Part shown: piece after piece, positions 55,756 through 64,000 of the stretch
Position numbering within the stretch: the stretch's first letter is position 1
Layout: every line of letters starts with the position of its first letter
Source: Jannaschia marina
Lineage (GTDB): Bacteria > Pseudomonadota > Alphaproteobacteria > Rhodobacterales > Rhodobacteraceae
Direction: 5' to 3'
NCBI RefSeq assembly: GCF_013404595.1
Contig: NZ_JABVAX010000002.1
Coordinates: forward strand, 457,984-521,983
Length of the DNA stretch: 64,000 nucleotides
Notes under the pieces: generated by a model
What the model saw: only the letters and a program-made list of their open reading frames with translations
The model's database searches: none
Told to the model about the DNA's origin: nothing
Made by a program: the position numbers and the translations under genes

Positions 55756-56208
55756 ATGGGAACCGAAGGCACGAAACGATCGTTCCGCGATGTCAGGACG
55801 ACGAATGCGGCCATCGCCGCAATCTGGTCGGCGTGGATGGACGTCCCGAATTGGAAGGCCTGGGATGTGGGCCTTCGTGACGCGCGGGCCGAGACGCCTC
55901 TTCACCTCGGTGCCCGGAGCACGATCACGGATCGCTCCGGCCGGGTGGTGCCGTTCGAGATCGTTCGGTTCGAGGAGGGCTGGTCCTACGCCATCGCGAA
56001 CCCCCTTCCGCTCGGAGGCCGACTCGTGGTGGAGCGCACGATCACCGCGACCGATCCGACCGGGTTCCGGCACGACGTCCGCTTCGAGGGCTTCGGGGGC
56101 GTGCTTCTCGCCCCGATCCTCGGGCGCCAGTTCCGCGTGATGCTCCCCGAGGCGATGGACCGGCTCGCCGCGCTCGCGGAAGCGGCTGCGCCGGAGGGAA
56201 GGACGTGA
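55756..56208 (+). CDS. SRPBCC (START-fold) family protein
   Basis: A 150-residue protein of the SRPBCC fold, a deep hydrophobic-pocket scaffold seen in polyketide cyclases and ligand carriers. Typical features are the N-terminal AIAAIWSAWMDVPNWKAWDVG, a strand-rich middle (RVVPFEIVRFEEGWSYAI) and the long C-terminal helix (LLAPILGRQFRVMLPEAMDRL). An upstream GTG (55729) would place the start inside the second operator, so the ATG at 55756, with GAGGG five bases away, is preferred. Its stop overlaps the lactonase-like start (GTGA), showing coupling. Confidence 0.78.
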   Translation: MGTEGTKRSFRDVRTTNAAIAAIWSAWMDVPNWKAWDVGLRDARAETPLHLGARSTITDRSGRVVPFEIVRFEEGWSYAIANPLPLGGRLVVERTITATDPTGFRHDVRFEGFGGVLLAPILGRQFRVMLPEAMDRLAALAEAAAPEGRT

Positions 56209-57152
56209 GGCGACGGACGGTGACGGGCGGAGGCCTCGCCCTCGGCCTGATGGCAGGCGTCGGAGGCTGCGAGATGCGGCATCGTTCGGCTCTCGGGGCC
56301 CTACCCTCGGCGCCACGCAACCCGGCACCGCGCTCCTTCGACCTGGCTTCTGGACTCCGACTTCACGCGATCCAGACTGGATGGGTGGCGGTCAAGCGAC
56401 CGCATCGCGCCTTCGCGGGGCCAGACGCGCTGGCTCTGCCCGCTATCGCCCTGAGCGCGTCGTGGACGGAATGGCTGCCGGTTCGCGCCTGGGCCATCGA
56501 GCATCCCGAGGGGGTGATCGTGGTCGACACCGGTGAGACCGCCCGCATAGTGAACGACTCGGACTATGCGGCCTGCAACGCGGCGTCCGGCTGGTTCTAC
56601 GGCAGCAACCTGCGCTTCGCCGTCCGGCCCGAGGACGAGGTCGGGCCACAGCTCGGACTCCTGGGGATCGACCCGGCCCGCGTCCTCACCGTCGCGATGA
56701 CCCACCTGCACTCCGACCACATGGGCGGGATGGGTTGGTTCCCCGAGGCCCGCTTCCTCGTCTCGGCTGCCGACGCCGGTGGTCATCCGGGTGCCCTGCT
56801 GTGCCGCATCCCCGACCGGGCGCGCGTCGAAGGGGTCCGCCATGACGGGCCGGCCCGGGATGCATTCGCGGCGTCCCATGCGCTCACCTCCGACGGGGCC
56901 ATTGTGCTCGTGCCGACCCCCGGCCACACACCCGGGCATCAGTCCGTGCTGGTCCAGGCCAATGGCCGCTCGTGGCTGATCGCGGGGGACGCCGCCTTCG
57001 ACCTCGCGCAGATCGAAGCCGGCACGCAGGCGGGGATCGTGGCAGACCGCGCGGCGGCGCGAGACACGCTCACGGCTCTCGGTCGCCAGAGGACCGAGCA
57101 CGGAACCGTCATACTGCCGACGCACGACGATGCGGCTCTCGGCCGCATCTAA
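56205..57152 (+). CDS. metallo-beta-lactamase fold lipoprotein (lactonase-like)
   Basis: A 315-residue exported protein with a putative lipobox GVGGC (Cys22). The metal-binding motif THLHSDHMGG gives His167, His169, Asp171 and His172. Further conserved points are VVDTGE, PTPGHTPGHQ with its metal His, and GDAAFD, all as in N-acyl homoserine lactone lactonases of the same superfamily. Other hydrolase substrates are equally possible. It is in an operon with the SRPBCC gene under the TetR-type regulator; a secreted lactonase-like enzyme would act outside the cytoplasm. Confidence 0.8.
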   Translation: MRRRTVTGGGLALGLMAGVGGCEMRHRSALGALPSAPRNPAPRSFDLASGLRLHAIQTGWVAVKRPHRAFAGPDALALPAIALSASWTEWLPVRAWAIEHPEGVIVVDTGETARIVNDSDYAACNAASGWFYGSNLRFAVRPEDEVGPQLGLLGIDPARVLTVAMTHLHSDHMGGMGWFPEARFLVSAADAGGHPGALLCRIPDRARVEGVRHDGPARDAFAASHALTSDGAIVLVPTPGHTPGHQSVLVQANGRSWLIAGDAAFDLAQIEAGTQAGIVADRAAARDTLTALGRQRTEHGTVILPTHDDAALGRI

Positions 57153-57324
57153 GGCGGATGATCGACGGAACGTCTCACCGTCTATAGTCGGTGATGATGG
57201 GTACACATTCCGGAAGGGTCGGTTCCCTCACCCTCGAGCAATGATGCCTTGGCAAGTTGCCTGGTTTCGAAGTGAAGGCCGCGGTCGTCTGGCGTTCCCG
57301 AGGTTTGCGCCTTAGCTGTTCCGT

Positions 57325-58029
57325 ATGGAGTTTCTTTCGGAGATCGACGGCGTATCCGGTGAGGTTGCCCTAGCGACGCTTCTTGCGGAATACGGCCCCA
57401 TGGAGGAGCGGCGATCCGTGCCCGAGGAGCGGATCGCGGCCCAGATCGGACGCGTCCCCAACCTCCTTATCGACCTGTGGCGTGCCCACGGGGTCGGAGC
57501 GATCCGCGATCGCGGGCTGTGGTTCGCCATGCCCGGAACGCTGGACGGGGTCGAGGCGCGGATGTTCGACGGCGACCCCGACCTCGGTGGCGACACGACG
57601 ATCGTCGCTTATGGCGCGATGGGCAACCTGCTCGCCTGGAACATGCGGCACGGCCCGGTGCTGGTCGTTCCCGTGGGCGGCGCGGTTCAGGTGCCCGGAC
57701 TGTTCCGGCCCTCAGAGCGCCTTCCCGACGATGCCGAATTGCTGCGCTACCTGCGCGAGTTGCACCCGTTCTTCTTCGATCAGGTCGATTCGGAGAACGA
57801 GCAGATGCTCGAGCGTGTCCGCGGCAGATTAAGTGCACTGCGCGCCGGTCAGGTCTACGCCCTCTACCCGGTGCAGGGGTTGCTGGGAACCTCTTACGGC
57901 GTCGAGAACGTCGCAGTGGATGAGATCGCGGATTATCTCGGGGCGGTCGCGACGGGGAAGGTCCTCATACTGCACGACTACGAGGGGCAAAGCCTCAATA
58001 TCCGCGAGATCGGGGAGGGCGGACGATGA
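57325..58029 (+). CDS. GAD-like / Tdi1-like immunity protein
   Basis: A 234-residue protein matching the GAD-like domain in its N-terminal half (ERIAAQIGRVPNLLIDLWRAHGVGAIRDRGLWFA) and the DUF1851/Tdi1 C-terminal pattern (QVYALYPVQGLLGTSYGVENVAVDEIADYLG). Tdi1-type proteins neutralise Tde DNase effectors of type VI secretion. Here the neighbours are a small secreted protein and a DUF2235 phospholipase, not a Tde nuclease, so its target is unclear. The stop overlaps the next start. No ribosome site is evident at the ATG. Confidence 0.7.
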   Translation: MEFLSEIDGVSGEVALATLLAEYGPMEERRSVPEERIAAQIGRVPNLLIDLWRAHGVGAIRDRGLWFAMPGTLDGVEARMFDGDPDLGGDTTIVAYGAMGNLLAWNMRHGPVLVVPVGGAVQVPGLFRPSERLPDDAELLRYLRELHPFFFDQVDSENEQMLERVRGRLSALRAGQVYALYPVQGLLGTSYGVENVAVDEIADYLGAVATGKVLILHDYEGQSLNIREIGEGGR

Positions 58030-58607
58030 TGATGATCCTGCGCGCGCTGGCGATTGCGGCGATGGTCTCGGTGGGAGATGGCTGCGAGGGGACGCCGAAC
58101 CTGGGGGATATCCAGCTTGGGGTGGGAACTCCCACGAACGGGCCCGTCTATCTCTTGGAACTTGTCGCTGACGACGCCCGGTACCCTCTCACGCCAAACG
58201 TGCAACAGGGCGGCGTCGACGCCTTCCCGCGGATGTCGCGCCCGGTCTGGGTACAAAGAAAGACCCAAGACGCGCAGTTTGAGGTGCGGGCCGTCTGGAT
58301 AGAAATACTCTCCGGTCGAGCCTACGAGGCACGGATCACAGTGGACGCCACTGAGCTAGCAGTCGACCAACTCGGAGCCGATGTCGTTGCGCTGTTGATG
58401 CCTGGAGGACGGATGGTTATCGGATCGGATCCCGTCCCCAAATCCCGCGAGGTCGTGACCCGCGACATAGCCGAGACCTGCGGAACCCGTCGCCCCGACC
58501 TCGACCGTGACATCACGGGCGAGGTGAATGCGATTGCGAATCTCAGGGAAGCCTTGGCCTTCGCCACCGACCCGATCGAAGTTCCTCCTTGCGGCGAAGG
58601 AAACTGA
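58026..58607 (+). CDS. putative periplasmic immunity protein of the Tle phospholipase
   Basis: A 193-residue protein with a Sec-type leader (MMMILRALAIAAMVSVGDG) and a Cys20 that is not in a canonical lipobox, since the -3 residue is Gly. The mature part is strand-rich with a WVQRKTQDAQFEVRAVW segment and ends in two cysteines (ETCGTR, PPCGEG). It lies between the GAD-like gene (4-base overlap) and the Tle gene (one base apart). Immunity proteins of Tle effectors are usually periplasmic, which makes that role likely by position. The family is not recognised. Confidence 0.6.
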   Translation: MMMILRALAIAAMVSVGDGCEGTPNLGDIQLGVGTPTNGPVYLLELVADDARYPLTPNVQQGGVDAFPRMSRPVWVQRKTQDAQFEVRAVWIEILSGRAYEARITVDATELAVDQLGADVVALLMPGGRMVIGSDPVPKSREVVTRDIAETCGTRRPDLDRDITGEVNAIANLREALAFATDPIEVPPCGEGN

Positions 58608-58608
58608 C

Positions 58609-60000
58609 ATGGCAGAGGCCCGCGACCCGATCACAGCCCGGGCGGACGCCGCGATTGCAGAAAGCGGTTTGTCTGGCGACGTCATGTCGGTGGCGGCGAC
58701 ATGCCCTAAGACCGCGCTCGAGATCGGCGTGTTTTTCGACGGCACATTCAACAATGCTGTAAATGCGGGGATCGGCGGCGATGAGGGCTCCTATGCGAAC
58801 GCGAAGAGTAATGTCGCGCTCCTTTCTGATCGCTATCGCAGCGGAGCCGAACACGACATCGTCAACGAGAACGGCACGGGCGTCTGCCGCAAGTTCTTCG
58901 CGAGTTACGTGCCGGGGATAGGGACGACAGACGGGGGAGATGACAGCATCATCGGTGGCGCCCTTGGGATGGGCGCGACGGGCGTCGAGGCAATCGTCGC
59001 TACCGAAGCACTACGCCTCGGCCGAATCATTGCCACGCTTTCCCCTGGAATCGAACCAGAAGAAATCATCCTGGATGTCTTCGGCTTCAGCCGCGGCGCG
59101 GCGGCGGCGCGCTACTTCGTGAACGCCTTCCGCCAGGGATGGATCGACTACAATCCGGTCTTCGGCACGCGGCAGCGCGGCTACGTTCCCGAGGATCGCA
59201 ACATCCGCATCCGCTTCGTCGGTATCTTCGACACCGTCGCCTCGATCGGCCTTGGGATGGTCGAATACAATTATGGCGCGAACATCCACCTCGCCACGCG
59301 GCAGGCCGACCGCATCTTCCACATCACGGCCGACAACGAGTACCGGATCAACTTCCGTCTGAATGACAACCTGCCGGGCGGGGGCGATCGTCTGCCGATG
59401 CCGGGCGCGCATGGTGACGTGGGCGGCGGCTATCGCGATCCGGGCGATACGGTACCCGTGGCCGGATCGCAGACCTACGAGCATTTCTTTCGCGCCGACG
59501 CGGAGGCCCATCGCGACATGCTGGTGGGCCGTGACGAGCCGACCGCCGCCGAGGCCGCGCCCTGGATCGCGGAGGGCTTCATCCGCGCCGACCAGACCGA
59601 CGCACTCCAGCGACGCATGGGACCGATCATCTCGCGGAGCATGCCCGGCCCCATGGGCATGCCGACGCAGGTGCATTCCTTCGAGATCACGCGCGTCCTG
59701 CATCGCCCGTGGGTCCAGCTCGGTCTATCGCGCGTCGCAATGGCGGCGATGCACCGGCAGGCCGTCGCGACGGACGTGCCGTTCCTCGATCTGCCGACCG
59801 GGGGCGAGTACGCCATCCCGCCTGCCTTGCAGCCGGTCGCTCAGCGCATCATCGCGGGCGAGCATGTCACCGGGGCCGATGCGCGCTTCGTCGTCAACAA
59901 CTTCACCCACGTCTCCGCCAATCCGGACTCGATCGGTATGTCGGGTCAGGACGACCGAACGCGCCGCGTCTACCCGAACCGGCCCGGCAGAGCGATCTAA
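58609..60000 (+). CDS. DUF2235 phospholipase effector, Tle1-like
   Basis: A 463-residue alpha/beta-hydrolase of the DUF2235 family, known from type VI lipase effectors (Tle1). It hydrolyses membrane phospholipids of target cells. The catalytic triad is readable: Ser161 in FGFSRGAAA (GxSxG), Asp208 in VGIFDTVAS and His268 in GAHGDVGGGY. The N-terminal region includes the first strand with EIGVFFDGTFNN. The ATG follows GAAGGA by seven bases; upstream extension to 58528 lies within the preceding gene. Its stop overlaps the convergent DUF4123 gene by four bases. Confidence 0.87.
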   Translation: MAEARDPITARADAAIAESGLSGDVMSVAATCPKTALEIGVFFDGTFNNAVNAGIGGDEGSYANAKSNVALLSDRYRSGAEHDIVNENGTGVCRKFFASYVPGIGTTDGGDDSIIGGALGMGATGVEAIVATEALRLGRIIATLSPGIEPEEIILDVFGFSRGAAAARYFVNAFRQGWIDYNPVFGTRQRGYVPEDRNIRIRFVGIFDTVASIGLGMVEYNYGANIHLATRQADRIFHITADNEYRINFRLNDNLPGGGDRLPMPGAHGDVGGGYRDPGDTVPVAGSQTYEHFFRADAEAHRDMLVGRDEPTAAEAAPWIAEGFIRADQTDALQRRMGPIISRSMPGPMGMPTQVHSFEITRVLHRPWVQLGLSRVAMAAMHRQAVATDVPFLDLPTGGEYAIPPALQPVAQRIIAGEHVTGADARFVVNNFTHVSANPDSIGMSGQDDRTRRVYPNRPGRAI

Positions 60001-61094
60001 GCGGAGGACTCCCGCATTTCGCTCGCCGCAAGCTCGTCCATCCGTGCGCGCAGGGCCCGGATCTTCGTCGTCTCGTCCGTGGGACGGAGGAGGATCTCCG
60101 TCAGCGTTCCCGTCACGTCGCGTCGCTCGAAGGACGGTCCGTAGGCGAGCTCCCACGCGCAGCAAACAAACAGCGCATCGATCTGAAGCAGCCCAAACTC
60201 CTGCATTCGGCCGACGGTCCGGCGCACCAATCGGTCGCGGTCCGCTTCGGTATGCGACTCGGAGATATCGGGAAAACTTTGTGCCAAGAGGTCGGACAGG
60301 TCAGTCAGGCGCCGGTCGCGGCGGGCGCGTGCAACGGCATCCCGATCCGTTGCGGTGAATACGACGGGACCCGTCGGCCAGGTGCGGGGAACTTGCGGCG
60401 ATTGCACCTGGACGGTGCAGGTCCGGCGCCGCGCGGACAAGATCAGCGACTCGATCACGATACCGTCCCGACTTCCGAACCATCGACGGGACGTCTCCGG
60501 CCGGTTCGTCAGCCCTGCAAGGTATGCCTGCATGGCGTCGGCGTCCCAGTACCGGAAGAACAGCCAGCCGCCGTCTTCTACCCGCACCTTCGAAAGGTGC
60601 CGCAGATGCCCGTGGACGTCGCGCAGCCCTTTCCGTGATCTCAGATAGATGCCCGGCCCGGTCTCCCAAAGTCGCCCCGGACCCATGCCCCCCGAGAAGA
60701 GCATGCGCGTGAGGCGGTGGCCTTCCTGCAGTCGCACGATCCAGGGGGCCACATCGCGCAGCTCCCGGGCCGCCTCTCCCTGGAACAGACAGGCATGGTC
60801 TAGGTCGGATGTCTCCAGGATCTCGGGCAGGCCGGGGACCTTGGCGGAATCGAGAACGGCATAGGTATGCAGCGGCGGAAGGCTTCGATCCATCTCACCC
60901 TGTTCGGTCTGGCCGAATAGGACCGCACGTAGCGAAACCGGCACGCTGAGAGGTTCCGCCGCGCCGAATTGATCCTCCAAGGGCTCGATGCCATCCAGCG
61001 TCTCGATCGTCAGCTCGGGGGCAGAGGCGGCCGCCGACCCATTCGCGTCACCGGTAAGGTTTGTCCAAAAGTCTTCGTCCCTGGCTTCGGCCAC
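59997..61094 (-). CDS. DUF4123 adaptor protein (type VI effector chaperone), module 2
   Basis: A 365-residue protein related to the module-1 DUF4123 protein: HTYAVLDSAKV, ACLFQGE, VAPWIVRLQEG, HLRHLSKVRVEDGGWLFFRYWDADA and a C-terminal helical part. An additional N-terminal stretch of about 70 residues is Ala/Glu/Asp-rich and probably flexible. It is convergent with the Tle gene rather than upstream of it, so it has its own promoter. The GTG start has AAGGA eight bases before it. It most likely delivers the Tle effector to VgrG. Confidence 0.83.
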   Translation of the reverse strand: MAEARDEDFWTNLTGDANGSAAASAPELTIETLDGIEPLEDQFGAAEPLSVPVSLRAVLFGQTEQGEMDRSLPPLHTYAVLDSAKVPGLPEILETSDLDHACLFQGEAARELRDVAPWIVRLQEGHRLTRMLFSGGMGPGRLWETGPGIYLRSRKGLRDVHGHLRHLSKVRVEDGGWLFFRYWDADAMQAYLAGLTNRPETSRRWFGSRDGIVIESLILSARRRTCTVQVQSPQVPRTWPTGPVVFTATDRDAVARARRDRRLTDLSDLLAQSFPDISESHTEADRDRLVRRTVGRMQEFGLLQIDALFVCCAWELAYGPSFERRDVTGTLTEILLRPTDETTKIRALRARMDELAASEMRESSA

Positions 61095-61432
61095 GCGGGA
61101 TATCCTTGTCTATAGCAATACCCGGCAGTCTGGAAGTTCACTTGAGGAACGGCAAGGCTTCGCTCTCCAGTCTGACGGCAACTTACCGGAACAGGGCAAC
61201 GCGCTAGGCGAACGGCGGCTGAACCGCAGCGGGCCTGAGCGGACGGCTTGATGGACCGGGCACGGGTGCCGGACCGAGACAGTAACGCAAGTATGCTCGC
61301 GTGACGGCCGAGATTTGTTTCGCAAGGGTCGGTTCAGGCCGCGTCACCCGATGAGACCCGTCCAGAAAGGCTGCGAGCGCGTTCCGGATGTGCACGTTGG
61401 AACATGCTCCCTGCGGCGGCATCGTCGTAGGG
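61095..61432. other. 338-base gene-free region
   Basis: It lies between the DUF4123 start and the end of the SEC-C gene. It has short frames with poor composition and no ribosome sites, and it must contain the adaptor gene promoter. No RNA gene or repeat was recognised. Confidence 0.45.
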
Positions 61433-63781
61433 TTAACCGTGGCACTTCTTGAACTTCTTTCCACTGCCGCACCAACACGGCTGGTTCCGACCAATCTTTG
61501 TTGGGGCTTTTGGTACAGCCTGGGCCTGGGCCATCGATCGAGATCGATTCATTAGGCCCTGGGCATCCTCTTCGACCAAACGGCGATCCCGCGTCCCGGG
61601 CGGCGGCACTACTACCGGCACCATCGCGACGGCCGCAAGCTTAGCTCGTGCATCCACGTATAGGCGGGCAGCAATTAGGTCGTTTGATCGCGTCGCGATT
61701 GCAGCGGCCGCTGCTCGCCTGCCCACCTCTGCATCGTCAGTCGTCGCCTCGATCCGTTCGGCCCAAAGAAACAAAGGCCGCTCCCCACCAAGGACCATCC
61801 GTCGACGTTGTTGGGTCCGCAGCGTCTCGTATGTTGTCTCCAGTTCCTTGCCCAAACGATCCCGGGTTTCCGCATCATAGTCTCGAATATGGGCATCAAG
61901 CTCGAGCCAACCGACAGGACGATCACGGTCGATCAACGCAAGTAGATCGATCAACGTGCCGGGCATCGCCTGCCCTTGCGGTGGATCGACAGGTGCATCA
62001 GGCGCACTGAAGTATAGGTCAATCACCTCGCTCGCTCCATCAACGACGATCATTTGAGCATCCTGCGCACTGTGCTCGTCATGATAAGCTGTGTCGTAGC
62101 GATTACGCGTTATGTAGGCGCCGAGGTTGTCGAGCTCATCGAAAAGATGGAGTTCAGGTTTTGCCGCCGCGGCTTGGCGAACGAGTAGGTAGTGCGCGAG
62201 CGCTCCCGCGGTGGGCAGGAACCGCCGCAGAACAAAGAGTTCGTCGATTGAGAGCGAAAGAAACGCATGACGTCCCTCGATTGGGACGATCTCGGGAAGC
62301 GTCTTGCTCATGGCAGAGAAGGGCGAGAACGTCTCGACGGTGAGGCCAATCGGAACTTTGATTCGATAATCTGCATGGCGGATGCGGACGACCTCGACAT
62401 AACGCTTTCCTTGCCGTGCGTAGATCGGCACCTCTTCAGCGGAGTAGAGATATGCGAGAAAGCGTGAGCACTGGTGATACGCATCGAGTACCAGGCGGGT
62501 GAGGGCACTCGCATGACGCCCAAAATCGGAGGCAGGAGACGCGATAGTCGCCGCTGCGCCGGATTTGGCCTCGATCTGAATCAGCACATCATCGAGAAGA
62601 ATCAGCAAGTCGTTCTCGACCCACTGCCGCGTTGCAGGATCGCGATAGTAAACCGACTGATGAATACGTGCACCCCTCAGGTGATCGCCGAATACTTCCG
62701 GGAAAGCCTTTTCGCACATTGCGCTCTGAGCCTCACGGATGGCCTTAGCCGCATCGGGCCTACGAACCTGAATATTGTAGAGGATGGCGCGGTAGCCTGC
62801 GTCGCGCATCTGACAAGCGTCTAGAGCATAGCGCTGCCCCTCAATCTCAATCAGAGGTTTTTTGCGAACAGGAAGGGTCCGAAGCGGTGTCGCTTGCAAC
62901 GATCCGTCGGCGAAGAATTCGTTGTCTTCTCCACGACCGTAAGAAAGGTCTTCTAGAAGCGCTTCCGGCAGTCCAGATTTTTGCGATGCGTTGTGCGATC
63001 CGGCTCGAAACAGATCAACGAATGTTTCTTCGAAACTCGTGGCATGCTTTAGCCGCCATTCTTCAGCCACGTCCGGCTGTATTATCCCATTCTCGTCTGC
63101 AATATCGTTGAATGCTTCGTAAGCGGCTCGCAGTTGTTCCGCCGCCCGCATCTGACCGGTTCTTTGGCTGTCGGCGAACCGCTGGATAGCATCAGCAATA
63201 TCCGCCGCGCCCATCCCGTAGGTCTCGCGTAGCAGCTCGTCGTGTGGCGCTAGGACGTGGCCGTAGAACTCGCCTTCCAACTGCTGATAACGATTGCCAC
63301 GGATGATGACCCACGTGGTCATCGCTCGCATCATTATTTCGGCTGTTGCATCTCCGAACGTCTCGTCCGGCGCACTTCGGGCTTTGATCATCCCGTAGAC
63401 CGCCGCCTGCATCCGGAGAGTCTCGGCAGTCTCCGTGATCTCGGCGCAGGTCGCTTCGTCCAAGGAGCCCGTCTCCACTGACGGCGCGGAGGCGAGAGTG
63501 GCGTGAACGTATTCGAGTAGGAACTGGCTTCGTTCTACGATCTTCTGCGCATGTGCGTCCCCCTTCTCGTCGGGGACGTCGGAAGTAGTTAGAAGTGGCT
63601 GCGCAGCGATCCAGCCTAAGAGATCAAGCGGCGGTTGGGTTACGATCAGATCACGCAGTCGAAGACCCAAAGCTGTCAACTGCTCCTCTATCTCCTGAAG
63701 TGCCTTGGCATGCGCTTCTGGCGTCATGCCGAACTGGTCCGCTTCACTATCCGCCATACTGGTCTTCTTGTGCCTTGCCAT
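61433..63781 (-). CDS. large SEC-C motif protein with a PD-(D/E)xK-like core
   Basis: A 782-residue protein ending in a SEC-C zinc motif (CWCGSGKKFKKCHG). The N-terminal 230 residues are helical (MGAADIADAIQRFADSQRT). The centre shows a nuclease-like pattern: WVENDLLILLDDVLIQIEAKSG, with Asp and Glu-x-Lys about 12 residues apart, as in restriction/NERD-type folds. An additional helix-rich C-terminal region follows. The base composition is less GC-biased than the core genes. The ATG at 63781 has AAGG five bases upstream and is preferred over GTG 63805. A defence nuclease is plausible; no known family is certain. Confidence 0.6.
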   Translation of the reverse strand: MARHKKTSMADSEADQFGMTPEAHAKALQEIEEQLTALGLRLRDLIVTQPPLDLLGWIAAQPLLTTSDVPDEKGDAHAQKIVERSQFLLEYVHATLASAPSVETGSLDEATCAEITETAETLRMQAAVYGMIKARSAPDETFGDATAEIMMRAMTTWVIIRGNRYQQLEGEFYGHVLAPHDELLRETYGMGAADIADAIQRFADSQRTGQMRAAEQLRAAYEAFNDIADENGIIQPDVAEEWRLKHATSFEETFVDLFRAGSHNASQKSGLPEALLEDLSYGRGEDNEFFADGSLQATPLRTLPVRKKPLIEIEGQRYALDACQMRDAGYRAILYNIQVRRPDAAKAIREAQSAMCEKAFPEVFGDHLRGARIHQSVYYRDPATRQWVENDLLILLDDVLIQIEAKSGAAATIASPASDFGRHASALTRLVLDAYHQCSRFLAYLYSAEEVPIYARQGKRYVEVVRIRHADYRIKVPIGLTVETFSPFSAMSKTLPEIVPIEGRHAFLSLSIDELFVLRRFLPTAGALAHYLLVRQAAAAKPELHLFDELDNLGAYITRNRYDTAYHDEHSAQDAQMIVVDGASEVIDLYFSAPDAPVDPPQGQAMPGTLIDLLALIDRDRPVGWLELDAHIRDYDAETRDRLGKELETTYETLRTQQRRRMVLGGERPLFLWAERIEATTDDAEVGRRAAAAAIATRSNDLIAARLYVDARAKLAAVAMVPVVVPPPGTRDRRLVEEDAQGLMNRSRSMAQAQAVPKAPTKIGRNQPCWCGSGKKFKKCHG

Positions 63782-63879
63782 CCGCCCCTTCGGACCGAGC
63801 TTCACGTTCGGCTAGACCCGTCTGAAACGTCGTCGAGCGCCACGGGACGTCGCGCTCGACGACTTTAATCGAAGGTGAC

Positions 63880-64000
63880 TGAGGTGCTCCCTGGAAATTG
63901 GACGCTGACGGGAGCTACGATCTGAGGTCATCTTGGTCTTCGAGAAGGAGACGGACGAGATGGCGAAGAGGAAGCGGCACGCGGCCGCGTTCAAGGCGAA
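63880..64000 (+). mobile_element. IS3-family insertion sequence, left end, truncated by the window
   Basis: From TGAGGTGCTCCCTGG (63880) the sequence looks like the left terminal inverted repeat of an IS3-group element, with the first transposase ORF starting at 63960 behind AGAAGGAG. The right end lies outside the window, so the repeat could not be matched, and the target duplication cannot be seen. Confidence 0.65.
63960..64000 (+). CDS. IS3-family transposase OrfA, N-terminus only
   Basis: The first 13 codons (MAKRKRHAAAFKA) match the usual N-terminus of IS3-family OrfA, the helix-turn-helix part that binds the terminal repeats. GAAGGAG lies upstream. The window ends inside the gene. Confidence 0.65.
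   Translation, partial: MAKRKRHAAAFKA

Overview
The window is a GC-rich chromosomal segment of an alphaproteobacterium, most likely a member of the Rhodobacterales (Roseobacter/Paracoccaceae group). The main support is a SAM/SAH-type riboswitch directly ahead of metK, a class known from Rhodobacterales. Gene order of housekeeping blocks (phoH-rraB-like-ybeY-corC-lnt-metK; nrdR-ribD; rpoD-dnaG; argB-ysxC-MOSC-yidC; yidD-rnpA-rpmH) and an SitA/PsaA-type manganese ABC operon fit the same group. No plasmid, prophage or CRISPR signal was seen.

Layout. 0-4.9 kb: an Hsp20 chaperone behind a ROSE-like RNA thermometer, an NTF2-like protein, a glycosyltransferase-like protein, miaB and three small secreted proteins, two of which are tandem paralogues. 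5.0-10.5 kb: the phoH/ybeY/corC/lnt operon and riboswitch-controlled metK. 10.6-17.9 kb: nrdR-ribD, yjbQ-DCC oxidoreductase, HlyU-like protein, rpoD and dnaG. 18-21.4 kb: an orphan TadE/TadE/TadG-like trio, the last with a von Willebrand domain and an aspartate-repeat tract. 21.5-31 kb: glutamate-family dehydrogenase, a Kef-type antiporter, a divergent Lrp-like regulator and hpd pair, a secreted protein made of two repeats, and a Mn/Fe ABC transporter operon. 31-45.2 kb: pntAB, an SDR, DUF3422, argB, ysxC, MOSC, yidC, an EAL protein with a degenerate GGDEF domain, ttcA, DUF1127, yidD-rnpA-rpmH (rpmH is only 44 codons).

45.3-50.9 kb is a transition zone: a zincin-like protein, a DnaB-core ATPase, a TVP38 membrane protein with a mercuric-reductase-like flavoenzyme, and an orphan histidine kinase. 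From 50.9 kb the window becomes accessory. A minus-strand cassette holds a DUF4123 adaptor, a restriction-fold nuclease toxin (Tox-REase-5 type) and two Imm52-type immunity genes that share a nearly identical 3' part but have unrelated 5' parts. A tRNA-Arg(ACG), a hairpin-rich non-coding stretch, and a TetR / SRPBCC / lipoprotein-lactonase group follow. A second type VI-style cassette then carries a GAD-like/Tdi1-like immunity protein, a small secreted protein and a DUF2235 (Tle1-like) phospholipase, with a convergent second DUF4123 adaptor. The window ends with a large SEC-C protein carrying a PD-(D/E)xK-like core and the left end of an IS3-family element cut by the window edge.

How the genes work together: the first 50 kb is mostly core translation, envelope, cofactor and stress functions. 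The last 13 kb reads as a competition/defence island. It holds two effector-adaptor-immunity sets without any Hcp, VgrG, PAAR or sheath gene in view, so they would depend on a type VI secretion machine encoded elsewhere.
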